Assembly (NCBI GenBank): GCA_017403185.1 | Contig: JAFQON010000036.1 | Location: 1-64,000 of the forward strand | DNA length: 64,000 nt | Reading direction: 5' to 3' | DNA from: Clostridia bacterium | Lineage (GTDB): Bacteria; Bacillota; Clostridia; Oscillospirales; Acutalibacteraceae | Shown: piece after piece, positions 1 through 6,237 of the stretch | Position numbering within the stretch: position 1 is the stretch's first letter | How the letters are laid out: each line of letters starts with the position of its first letter | Notes under the pieces: model-generated | Seen by the model: the letters and a program-made list of their open reading frames with translations, nothing else | Database searches by the model: none | What the model was told of the DNA's origin: nothing | Made by a program: the position numbers and the translations under genes

Positions 1-56
1 TCTTCAACGCAGTCAGGGATTTATTCTCCCTTGCAGCTGCGTAAAACAAAACTTTT

Positions 57-140
57 CAACAAACCCTCCTTATTGCACACAGAGAACAATGGGTGTCTTG
101 CAGACAAAAGATGCCCATTCCTCTGTGCAGAGGGTTGTTG
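57..140. repeat. Long imperfect inverted repeat (hairpin)
   Basis: The outer arms CAACAAACCCT (57-67) and AGGGTTGTTG (131-140) pair. Inside them CACAGAG (78-84) pairs with CTCTGTG (121-127) and AATGGG (88-93) pairs with CCCATT (114-119). A small GTCTTGCAGAC hairpin sits at the tip. This gives one nested stem of about 84 nt. There is no T-run directly after it, so it is not an obvious terminator. It could be a structured RNA, a small mobile-element remnant or an intergenic repeat. Bases 1-355 hold no convincing protein gene; the short open frames on both strands here are products of this palindrome. Confidence 0.55.
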
Positions 141-194
141 ACAAACTATTATCTCACTTTCTGTGCAATTTTCCTTCTTTAAAAATTTGTCTGC

Positions 195-224
195 AAAGAG
201 CGTATCCGCTTGGGTACGCTCTTT
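195..224. terminator. Intrinsic terminator-like hairpin, copy 1
   Basis: AAAGAGCGTA (195-204) and TACGCTCTTT (215-224) form a perfect 10-bp stem with a small CC/GG extension in the loop. The A/T ends make it work in either direction. A near-identical hairpin is at 1533-1562. Confidence 0.6.
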
Positions 225-271
225 GTGCGCTTTCACCAGCCACAGCGCCGAATCTTTGTGCGCAATACGCG

Positions 272-301
272 TTGACGTAACAAGTTAACTCCTGGTACAA
301 T
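272..301 (+). promoter_or_regulatory. Promoter candidate for the first small-gene cluster
   Basis: TTGACG (272-277) and TACAAT (296-301) are separated by 18 bp. A CAGAAGA/TCTTCTG hairpin (309-328) lies in the leader before the AAGGAG site at 341-346. Confidence 0.45.
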
Positions 302-355
302 TATTCTGCAGAAGAAATATATCTTCTGTAATAAAAACACAAGGAGTTGATTGAT

Positions 356-430
356 TTGTTCAGCCTTTTAAAATATGCCAAAATCATCTTTTGTTTGAAA
401 AGGGGGTATGATAATGCCCGGATTCATTGA
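356..430 (+). CDS. Possible 24-residue leader protein (TTG start)
   Basis: A TTG codon at 356 lies 9 bases after AAGGAG (341-346) and opens a frame to the TGA at 428-430. The peptide begins LFSLLKYAKIIF and has a hydrophobic N-terminal half and a basic C-terminal part. It overlaps the start of the next gene at 414, which would fit translational coupling. It has no recognisable family. The support is only the well-placed Shine-Dalgarno site, so it may be a leader rather than a functional protein. Confidence 0.3.
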   Translation: MFSLLKYAKIIFCLKRGYDNARIH

Positions 431-698
431 AGAGTTTTATTATGGCAACATCGAGCCGCAAGAGCTTAACCGAGAATTCAGAGCTGAATTGAATCAAAAG
501 CTCAACAAACTGCTTTGTGTTCAGAAAGAGCTTCGTGATGCATTACCTCCCGAAAGGAAAGAACTGTTAGCTGAATACGATAAATTGAATTTGGATTTGT
601 TAACAACCTGTTCAGCAGACTCGTTTACCAGAGGGTTTAGAATCGGCTCGGAATTCACCATGGACACATTCGGCAGAACATCACGGAATAATTTATAA
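414..698 (+). CDS. Small DUF6809-like protein
   Basis: The product is 94 residues from the ATG at 414. That start lies 7 bases after GGGGG (402-406), whereas the ATG at 408 is too close to the site. The N-terminus reads MPGFIEEFYYGNIEP, and a Phe-x-x-Gly-Phe-Arg-Ile-Gly segment lies near residue 70. From memory this is the pattern of the DUF6809 family, small Firmicutes proteins of about 90 residues often found in mobile regions. The middle is charged and probably helical. No function is known to me. The gene ends TTATAAGGAG, so its stop codon is fused to the ribosome site of the next gene, indicating one transcript. Confidence 0.65.
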   Translation: MPGFIEEFYYGNIEPQELNREFRAELNQKLNKLLCVQKELRDALPPERKELLAEYDKLNLDLLTTCSADSFTRGFRIGSEFTMDTFGRTSRNNL

Positions 699-711
699 GG
701 AGTGCATTTAT

Positions 712-879
712 TTGACTAAAAATCCTCAACAAAATAATAACCGCAAGGAATTTGCTACACCCGAAGACCGCCTTATCGAAGACATCATTGCCTACGGCAA
801 AAGAGAAAGAGCAATGAAGGCAAAACTCGCAAAAATGAAAGAACAACAGCTCAAAGCAAAAGGAACTGTACTTTCATAA
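712..879 (+). CDS. Hypothetical 55-residue basic protein (TTG start)
   Basis: The frame opens with TTG at 712, 9 bases after the AAGGAG that overlaps the preceding stop codon, and closes with TAA at 877-879. The peptide is Asn/Gln-rich at the start, acidic in the middle (EDRLIEDIIAYGKRERAMK) and Lys-rich at the end, and is probably helical. I do not recognise a family. The tight spacing to the DUF6809-like gene suggests co-transcription. Bases 880-941 after it hold nothing visible. Confidence 0.5.
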   Translation: MTKNPQQNNNRKEFATPEDRLIEDIIAYGKRERAMKAKLAKMKEQQLKAKGTVLS

Positions 880-941
880 ATCACTGTGCGTTAAAAGATT
901 TATTTTGCATATAATGCTATTGTAAGCGCCTGTTTTTTATG

Positions 942-970
942 TTGACAAAATTAACAGAGTTGCTTATAAT
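942..970 (+). promoter_or_regulatory. Consensus promoter of the type III antitoxin RNA
   Basis: TTGACA (942-947), a 17-bp spacer and TATAAT (965-970) match the sigma-70/SigA consensus exactly. Transcription should start near 977 and produce the structured RNA below. Strong promoters are typical of type III antitoxins, because the RNA must be in excess over the toxin. Confidence 0.85.
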
Positions 971-976
971 AAATGT

Positions 977-1117
977 AGTGGGTGTATCTCAGCCCTTGAA
1001 TGAGAGATTTATTGAGTGAGCTTCTCTTGGCTCTATACAAGAAAGTTACAAGTGAGTGTTTCGCCACTCGTAAGTGCGAGCATAACTCAGGGGCAGGATT
1101 TTTCTTGCCCCTGTTTT
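977..1117 (+). ncRNA. Putative type III antitoxin RNA (ToxI/CptI/AntiQ-like)
   Basis: This stretch of about 140 bases lies between a perfect promoter and an intrinsic terminator, directly upstream of a ToxN/AbiQ-family toxin, which is the layout of type III toxin-antitoxin loci. It has self-complementary pieces (GAGA with TCTC around 1000-1027; GAGTG at 1054-1058 with CACTC at 1065-1069; CTCG with CGAG at 1067-1080), and the last two overlap as in a pseudoknot. I cannot see clean tandem repeats of the kind ToxI shows, so it may be one unit or diverged units. The RNA would both bind and inhibit the toxin. The name rests on position, not on a database match. Confidence 0.65.
1088..1117 (+). terminator. 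Leaky terminator between antitoxin RNA and toxin
   Basis: CAGGGGCA (1088-1095) pairs with TGCCCCTG (1106-1113), followed by TTTT. In type III loci this terminator lets most transcripts stop after the antitoxin RNA while a fraction read on into the toxin gene. Confidence 0.8.
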
Positions 1118-1133
1118 GCGTGAAGGAGAAATA

Positions 1134-1529
1134 ATGGATAACATAAAGCTTTATGAAATCAATAGCAGATATATTGATTATCTTGTGCCTTTTGCTCCGC
1201 ATTCATCGTTCAAACCCAAGCATACACAAATGAAAGAGGGCGTTGATTTCCTCAAAATAAAGAATTATGCTGTTATTAACCTCAATAATATGTTTCCCGT
1301 ACCGCTGAGCGAATGTAGCTATGTTGACATAAATAAAGTCAAAGACATGCATTACAAAGCATTGCTGCTTGCAGAATACAGATACATAAAATCAATTCAG
1401 GAAAAAATCAGAAAAAATGCTGCTACCGTTTATAACCACAAAATAAAGAACGGCAACTCAACCGCCCTTGCAAAAAGATGCAACGATTTTTCAGTATTAG
1501 AAAAAGCCTGCGTTGAATATAAAAAGTGA
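1134..1529 (+). CDS. ToxN/AbiQ-family type III toxin, apparently internally deleted
   Basis: The product is 131 residues from the ATG at 1134, 5 bases after GGAG. The N-terminus (IKLYEINSRYIDYL) matches the first strand and helix of ToxN/AbiQ endoribonucleases. The C-terminal two-thirds (KIKNYAVINLNNMFPVP, then EYRYIKSIQEKIRKNA and LAKRCNDF) also fits. Family members are about 165-170 residues, with a segment between these parts that ends in a YFAPLSS-like motif. Here residues FAPH run straight into SSFKPKH, so roughly 30 residues are absent. The missing segment is where ToxN carries conserved active-site residues. I infer the toxin may be inactive or altered. Upstream are the RNA antitoxin and terminator; downstream is a terminator. 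Confidence 0.75.
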   Translation: MDNIKLYEINSRYIDYLVPFAPHSSFKPKHTQMKEGVDFLKIKNYAVINLNNMFPVPLSECSYVDINKVKDMHYKALLLAEYRYIKSIQEKIRKNAATVYNHKIKNGNSTALAKRCNDFSVLEKACVEYKK

Positions 1530-1532
1530 TTT

Positions 1533-1562
1533 AAAGAGCGTATCCTAATGGGTGCGCTCTTT
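1533..1562. terminator. Intrinsic terminator-like hairpin, copy 2
   Basis: AAAGAGCG (1533-1540) pairs with CGCTCTTT (1555-1562), directly after the toxin stop codon. It closely repeats the hairpin at 195-224, including the following TTTGTG. Confidence 0.7.
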
Positions 1563-1636
1563 GTGTTCTGCAAGCGAGAAGATGTTAACTATTCACGCAA
1601 AAACATACGATTTTTAAAGAATTTGTCACATTTTGG

Positions 1637-2146
1637 ATGTATTATAGAAAAATAAACCCAAAGGAGATGCTTTTTATTTTACCCTATATTTTAATTCTTG
1701 CAATAATTATTTTAACTCCCTTTTATTTGGTGAATACTCCATTTACCCATGTTGATAGTGCTGTAATTGATGAAGTGAAAAAGGACGGTCTGATTCATTT
1801 CACTACTCCCGAAAATGCATCAGCAATAATGGAAAGCGGAGAGTTTATAGGTTCAACGGCTGGTTTGGTATTTCCTGCAACGGTTCTTTTAGGGAAACAG
1901 GTATGGACTTATCAGTTTAAAGGTTTTGATGATGTTGAGCAGAAACATAATTATCTTTTGAAGAAAATAAAAGTCAAGAAAGATGCAGCGAATTTCAGCG
2001 TATGCTTAAAACTTTCGGGATTTGAAGAACGCGATTGCCAAAAAATCTGCACAAGAATACTGCGCGATAAACCCATTGTTTTCAAAACCAATAATCTCAA
2101 ACCTAAACATATAGAGATTTTGAAAGAATGGGAAGTTGATGAATAA
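1637..2146 (+). CDS. Membrane-anchored protein of unknown function
   Basis: The product is 169 residues. Residues about 10-31 form one hydrophobic helix after a basic N-terminus, so the remainder is either secreted and anchored or cytoplasmic. The soluble part begins near residue 45 with GLIHFTTPENASAIMESG. This resembles the opening motif (His-hydrophobic-Thr, then a helix ending in Ile-x-x-Ser-Gly) of ADP-ribosyltransferase-fold proteins such as DarT or HYD1-type toxins. The resemblance is weak and I do not see the later catalytic motifs. The start is uncertain: AAGGAG lies inside the frame near 1660, directly before an internal ATG. A terminator follows at 2160. The gene stands alone between the toxin locus and the defence operon. 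Confidence 0.55.
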   Translation: MYYRKINPKEMLFILPYILILAIIILTPFYLVNTPFTHVDSAVIDEVKKDGLIHFTTPENASAIMESGEFIGSTAGLVFPATVLLGKQVWTYQFKGFDDVEQKHNYLLKKIKVKKDAANFSVCLKLSGFEERDCQKICTRILRDKPIVFKTNNLKPKHIEILKEWEVDE

Positions 2147-2159
2147 TAGAAAAAAGAGT

Positions 2160-2205
2160 AACCTCTATGAGTTGACTTTTAATCAGCTCATAGAGGTTGT
2201 TTCTT
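2160..2205 (+). terminator. Strong intrinsic terminator
   Basis: AACCTCTATGAG (2160-2171) pairs perfectly with CTCATAGAGGTT (2187-2198), followed by GTTTCTTT. It ends the gene at 1637-2146. An open frame that crosses it is not a gene. Confidence 0.85.
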
Positions 2206-2349
2206 TATATCAAAATATTGTTTGTAAGATTTCGAGCAAAGTTCATAGTGAATTTGCACATATTAAGCGCTTGTTTTTTGTCGAAAAAAGAGAAAAGACA
2301 ATTTTTTCAAAAATTTTTGCGTAACATTTCGCGATTTTTGTCATATATA

Positions 2350-2439
2350 TTTAGTTGAATGGTGTTTGTAACTATAATTTTAATAAAAGTATTGGAGGGA
2401 GCATATAATGCCATAAAATTTTAAAAATGAATTCATTTT
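2350..2439 (+). promoter_or_regulatory. Promoter, two-codon minigene and palindrome ahead of the sensor/UppS-like operon
   Basis: TATAAT (2373-2378) lies 17 bp after TTTAGT (2350-2355). Downstream, GGAGGG (2394-2399) sits 8 bases before ATG-CCA-TAA (2408-2416), a complete Met-Pro-stop frame with an excellent ribosome site. A perfect 16-bp palindrome AAAATGAATTCATTTT follows at 2424-2439. The remaining 130 bases up to the coding start show nothing clear. The region could hold a regulatory minigene and operator, or be the scar of a deleted gene. The whole gene-free stretch is 2147-2569. Confidence 0.5.
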
Positions 2440-2569
2440 ATTACAAAATTTGGTGCAATATTATGGTTAAATTGTGAAAGAGTTTTTGATTTAATATCTT
2501 ATATCTCTTTAGCTTATAAAATACAATTGCTCCAAACAATTAGTTTAAGTGAAAAGAGATGATTTTATT

Positions 2570-3559
2570 GTGAATACTAAAGGATTAAAAATAGGTAATG
2601 TGTGCATTAGCTCTGTATTTTCACGCGAAGCTCGGTTTAAAGATTTTCGTTATGCTGCGTATAAAGCTGCAAAGGATCTTGGGTATGAGGTTTATAGGAA
2701 TCCGGAATATACTGGCGCAACACAGGAGAGCTTTGAAAAATATTTAAAAAACAAAAGACCTATATTTGTTTTACTGGTAGGAGAAACAAAATCAAGTGTT
2801 GTAAAAGAAGAGTGTAGCATGGCATTATCGCTTGGCTTGCCAATAATCACTTTATTGAAAACAACAAACGGAAAAATCACACCTCAAACCCAAAAAATTA
2901 TGACTTCTATCTCCAAGGCAACTTTTGAAAAGTCCTGCAGTTGTTTTTCGGATTGCGAAGATTTATATGCAGCGGTTCAACAAAGATTAGCAGAGTATGA
3001 AAATGAACGCAACATTACTACCGCTAATTTTATTCCTCAACATGCTCAAATTTATACAAGTTCTGCGGAAATAGTACAAAGTGCAAAAAAACGTGTAGTA
3101 CTTTGTCAAAGAACATCTTCATTATTACTTGGACCAAGAAAAGGGGTAAGTTTTGAAAAAGAATTCTATGACAAAATATTTGAATGGATAAAAACCTCAG
3201 ATGATGAAATGGAATTATTACATATTTTTTCATGTGATGAAACAAAGAAAGAATTAAAAGGCACCAACTATAATGTTAATATTGCAGAAAAAAGACTTGT
3301 GGATTTATGCAAAAAAGCAAAACTCTCTCTTGTTATAAGAGCGGTAAAACAAGAGATAATGCCTTGCGTCATATGCGACAATGATCTAATGGTTATGTTG
3401 CATTTAGGCGTTCAAGAGTACAATTTGTTACTTTCACATTATATCACTGATGGAGCGACAGTTTCAAAAGTGGTTGCAGATCTTCAGGGAATGGATGGAG
3501 AACTACTCTATTCCAGTGAATCTTTATCAACATCAGATATTGAAAATTTTTATAAATAG
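2570..3559 (+). CDS. DUF4062/TIR-like N-terminal domain protein, putative defence sensor or effector
   Basis: The product is 329 residues from the GTG at 2570, which has AAAAGAG upstream; an in-frame GTG at 2549 lacks such a site. Residues about 7-95 have the pattern of the DUF4062/TIR-like fold: a first strand ending in VCISSVFS, a helix rich in charged residues, a strand with YEVYRNPEY, then RPIFVLLVG followed by VVKEECSMALSLGLPIITLL. DUF4062 domains occur in many bacterial conflict proteins. The remainder (about 150-329) begins IYTSSAEIVQSAKKRVVLCQRT and is an alpha/beta domain that I cannot name. No membrane segment is present. The stop is 16 bases before the UppS-like gene, so the two are one operon. 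Being AT-rich and next to a Gabija-like module suggests a defence role; the biochemical role is unknown. Confidence 0.65.
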   Translation: MNTKGLKIGNVCISSVFSREARFKDFRYAAYKAAKDLGYEVYRNPEYTGATQESFEKYLKNKRPIFVLLVGETKSSVVKEECSMALSLGLPIITLLKTTNGKITPQTQKIMTSISKATFEKSCSCFSDCEDLYAAVQQRLAEYENERNITTANFIPQHAQIYTSSAEIVQSAKKRVVLCQRTSSLLLGPRKGVSFEKEFYDKIFEWIKTSDDEMELLHIFSCDETKKELKGTNYNVNIAEKRLVDLCKKAKLSLVIRAVKQEIMPCVICDNDLMVMLHLGVQEYNLLLSHYITDGATVSKVVADLQGMDGELLYSSESLSTSDIENFYK

Positions 3560-3575
3560 AATAGAGGTTTTTGTT

Positions 3576-4223
3576 ATGGAAATCAAGCATTTGGGCATAA
3601 TTCCAGATGGTAATCGTCGTTGGGCACGAGAAAATAATGTTACATATGAAAAAGCATATGATTTGTTTTCTAATCATATTTGTAATATTATTAAAGAAGT
3701 AAACAAAAATAACATTGAAATGCTTACATTTTATGTGGTAAGCAAGGAAAATTTAAAACGAAATAACAGTGATGTTTTTGATGTTCTTCAATCAGTTAAG
3801 AATATGTTGCAAAAAAAACTTCCTTCAGTAGCCAAACAGTTAAACATTCAAGTAAAATGTATAGGTATAGATTCTGTTGGAAACGATGAATTGATAGAGG
3901 CCGCAAAGTATATAGAGAGTTTTTGCAAGACAAATACAGGAATGACTGTTAATTTACTCATTGGATATAATCCTTTTGATGAAATAAACGACATAGTTTG
4001 TAAAGGGCAAAAGATATCTATACACAACCTGTCAGTGCCTCAATATGTAGATGTATTGATAAGAACGGCGGGCGGACCGGTGCGTCTAAGTAATTTCTTA
4101 CCACTTCAGTGTGGTTATGCTAACATTGAGGTGATGGAAAATAAATTTCTTGATGTTAAATGCGAAGCTATTATTTCGGCTTTTAAAAAATATAAAAATG
4201 TTAATCCAAACTATGGAAAATAA
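3576..4223 (+). CDS. Divergent cis-prenyltransferase (UppS-like) protein
   Basis: The product is 215 residues from the ATG at 3576, with AGAGG 8 bases upstream. It aligns along its length with undecaprenyl diphosphate synthase. HLGIIPDGNRRWA matches the substrate-binding DGNGRWA motif with the catalytic Asp kept; LTFYVVSKENLKR matches LTLYAFSSENWNR; TGMTVNLLIGYN and VDVLIRTAGG..RLSNF match the C-terminal motifs. By comparison with the E. coli sequence from memory, Arg39 and His43 are both replaced by Tyr, Trp75 by Leu, and the metal-binding Glu213 by Asn. It is shorter than the usual 240-250 residues. The housekeeping uppS normally sits with cdsA/frr/pyrH, so this is not that gene. Pairing with a DUF4062/TIR-like gene suggests a specialised, perhaps defensive, role. 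Confidence 0.75.
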   Translation: MEIKHLGIIPDGNRRWARENNVTYEKAYDLFSNHICNIIKEVNKNNIEMLTFYVVSKENLKRNNSDVFDVLQSVKNMLQKKLPSVAKQLNIQVKCIGIDSVGNDELIEAAKYIESFCKTNTGMTVNLLIGYNPFDEINDIVCKGQKISIHNLSVPQYVDVLIRTAGGPVRLSNFLPLQCGYANIEVMENKFLDVKCEAIISAFKKYKNVNPNYGK

Positions 4224-4350
4224 CTAATTATCCTATCATAAACATATATGTTTGGGGCCGATACTCTCTTGAAAATTTGTATTAAAGCATGTCTCAATTT
4301 TGGAGGTTATAAAAATACAGAGTGAACTGAATATGAACAGTAAAAGCTAA

Positions 4351-4380
4351 GCCCGTAGGATTTCCTGCGGGCTTCATAAA
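4351..4380. terminator. Terminator between convergent defence operons
   Basis: GCCCGTAGG (4351-4359) pairs with CCTGCGGGC (4364-4372) with one G-T wobble. The rest of 4224-4500 shows no gene. Confidence 0.6.
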
Positions 4381-4500
4381 TATACAGAGGTTCAATAATT
4401 ATTTCATTATATTGTTTTAAATCAAGCATAAAGCACCAAATCTCTAATTAATTCTATAAGAAAGCTTTTTTCAATAGTGTAAAACATTGAGGTTATTTCT

Positions 4501-6237
4501 TTAGTTATAATCAAAACTTACGCTTCTTAATTCATCTGTCGGAGTATATTCATTCCCCTTTTTGGTAAAGTGTCCTTTTTCACTAAACAAGTATAAGTTT
4601 TCTTTTGCTCGAGACGAAAGAACATAAAGCAATTTTTGGGTTTCGTTATATCTTAGAGATTTCTTCTCAGGTTTAGTTATATAGTCCCAATGTGGCAATA
4701 TTCCATTTAACAGCCCAAAAGCAATGACTGTTTTATATTCTTCGCCTTTGACTCCGTGAATTGTATTAACCACTATTCCGTGCTTTTCTGCAAAGCAAGC
4801 AAAAAAAGCTTCATATGATGAAGAGAGTTTGTATTTCTCTATTCTTTCATTACACTTTTCTACAAAGCTTTCAAAAAGAACCATTAATGAAGTTTCTTCT
4901 TCTATTTTTAACCCCATTGCCAAAAAAATTTTTTGAACTGCATCTTTATAAAACAGCATGCCGTTTTCTAAAGTCGGAAAGCAACGATTTATAGCATTTA
5001 ACAAACTATAATTGTCGAAAGAACCATCAATACAAAGTTGGAAATCATATTTTAAAATGCTTAAAACTTCTGTTGCCGTTTTCTTTCTTGAACGAACATA
5101 TTTTCCGGATTTTGTAAACAACAGTTTTGCTAAAAGATAAAAAGGGTTCATGGGGTCATATTTAAAAGCACTAATCTCTGGAGCATCAAAACTAACAGTC
5201 GGTAAACTTTCTCTTAAGTTTTTGGCAACAGAAAAAATTTGATACCATTGTGGGGCTACGACACAGATCTCATTTTCTGAAATACCGTTTGCCAACTCTT
5301 TTTCAATTATATTTTTTATTCTGTTTGTCAATTCTGATATTCCAATTGAAGTATCATAGTTGATAACTCCAAATGTATTTTTGTTTTCAGACAAAGAGTA
5401 AACACCAGTTTTATCAATTTCAAAATTTGTATAAAAATCAACTATGCGTTGAGTTGAACGATAACATCCCGAAAGTGTATCTTCTTTAAAGTCAATGCCA
5501 AAAAGCTCTTTTATTTCTTGAGTGTTTTTAGCGACAGCTCCAATGCCGCCAAATATAGCTTGATTTGTATCGCCAACAAAAACCACATTTATTTTGCTAT
5601 TATAGTGAACTATTTCCGATAATATTTTGTACTGCAATTCATTGGTATCTTGAAATTCATCAATATGAAAACTTCTTATAATAGCTGAAATATTTTCTGC
5701 TATAAACGGGTTTTCTTTTAAAAGTTTCAGGGATAATGTTAGTATCGAATCGAAATCTATTTCTTTCCGTTCAATAAGTCTGTTTTGATATTTTTCTTTA
5801 ATTTCAGGATATTCAAGCGGATTATCATAACCATAGTCGATACTTAATTCTTCCGCAATTTCTTTACAATATGCTCTACTGATATATTCATCAATAACTT
5901 TGTAACCATTTTTTAGATTGTCGGAATACATTGCATATGGTCTTATTATGAAACTCATACAGAACTGATGGATAGTTCCGCTCCAAACAGATGATAAATC
6001 TATAGCCATATCATCAAGTCGGCGATATATCTCATCAGCTGCACGGTTAGTATAAGTGATTGCAATATTATATTTTCGGGAATTTTTATATTTCTCTTGT
6101 AAATAGGCAAGTCTATATGTTATCAAGCGTGTTTTACCGCTTCCGGGACACGCTGTAAGCACATAGTTACAATCACTCATACATATTTCACGTTGCTTAT
6201 CATTCAAATGTTCTAAAAACGTAGGTTGTTCAACCAT
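4501..6237 (-). CDS. UvrD/Rep-type superfamily 1 helicase, Gabija GajB-like
   Basis: The product is 578 residues. The motifs are Q-motif-like LNDKQREI (about 11-18), Walker A TACPGSGKTR (28-37), motif Ia TYTNRAADEI (61-70), the DEFQDTN Walker B (193-199), GDTNQAIFGG (222-231) and the C-terminal VNTIHGVKGEEY. Housekeeping PcrA/UvrD is about 720-770 residues, so this is a shorter, specialised helicase. It overlaps the OLD-family ATPase gene by 8 bp, the pairing that defines Gabija (GajA nuclease with GajB helicase). In Gabija, GajB senses DNA ends or nucleotide state and works with GajA against phage. AT-rich composition agrees with transfer. It is longer than the Bacillus GajB of about 490 residues. 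Confidence 0.8.
   Translation of the reverse strand: MVEQPTFLEHLNDKQREICMSDCNYVLTACPGSGKTRLITYRLAYLQEKYKNSRKYNIAITYTNRAADEIYRRLDDMAIDLSSVWSGTIHQFCMSFIIRPYAMYSDNLKNGYKVIDEYISRAYCKEIAEELSIDYGYDNPLEYPEIKEKYQNRLIERKEIDFDSILTLSLKLLKENPFIAENISAIIRSFHIDEFQDTNELQYKILSEIVHYNSKINVVFVGDTNQAIFGGIGAVAKNTQEIKELFGIDFKEDTLSGCYRSTQRIVDFYTNFEIDKTGVYSLSENKNTFGVINYDTSIGISELTNRIKNIIEKELANGISENEICVVAPQWYQIFSVAKNLRESLPTVSFDAPEISAFKYDPMNPFYLLAKLLFTKSGKYVRSRKKTATEVLSILKYDFQLCIDGSFDNYSLLNAINRCFPTLENGMLFYKDAVQKIFLAMGLKIEEETSLMVLFESFVEKCNERIEKYKLSSSYEAFFACFAEKHGIVVNTIHGVKGEEYKTVIAFGLLNGILPHWDYITKPEKKSLRYNETQKLLYVLSSRAKENLYLFSEKGHFTKKGNEYTPTDELRSVSFDYN

Noticed and set aside
21-280. Short open frames on both strands at the left end
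   Set aside because: They are produced by the long hairpin at 57-140; neither has a ribosome site or protein-like composition.
2136-2324. 62-residue open frame after the membrane-anchored protein
   Set aside because: It runs across a perfect 12-bp terminator stem at 2160-2198 and has no proper ribosome site.
3576-4223. UppS-like gene as the housekeeping uppS
   Set aside because: Key residues are replaced and none of the usual neighbours (frr, pyrH, cdsA) is present.
4501-6237. Helicase as housekeeping PcrA/UvrD
   Set aside because: It is about 150 residues too short and overlaps an OLD-family nuclease gene in an AT-rich island.
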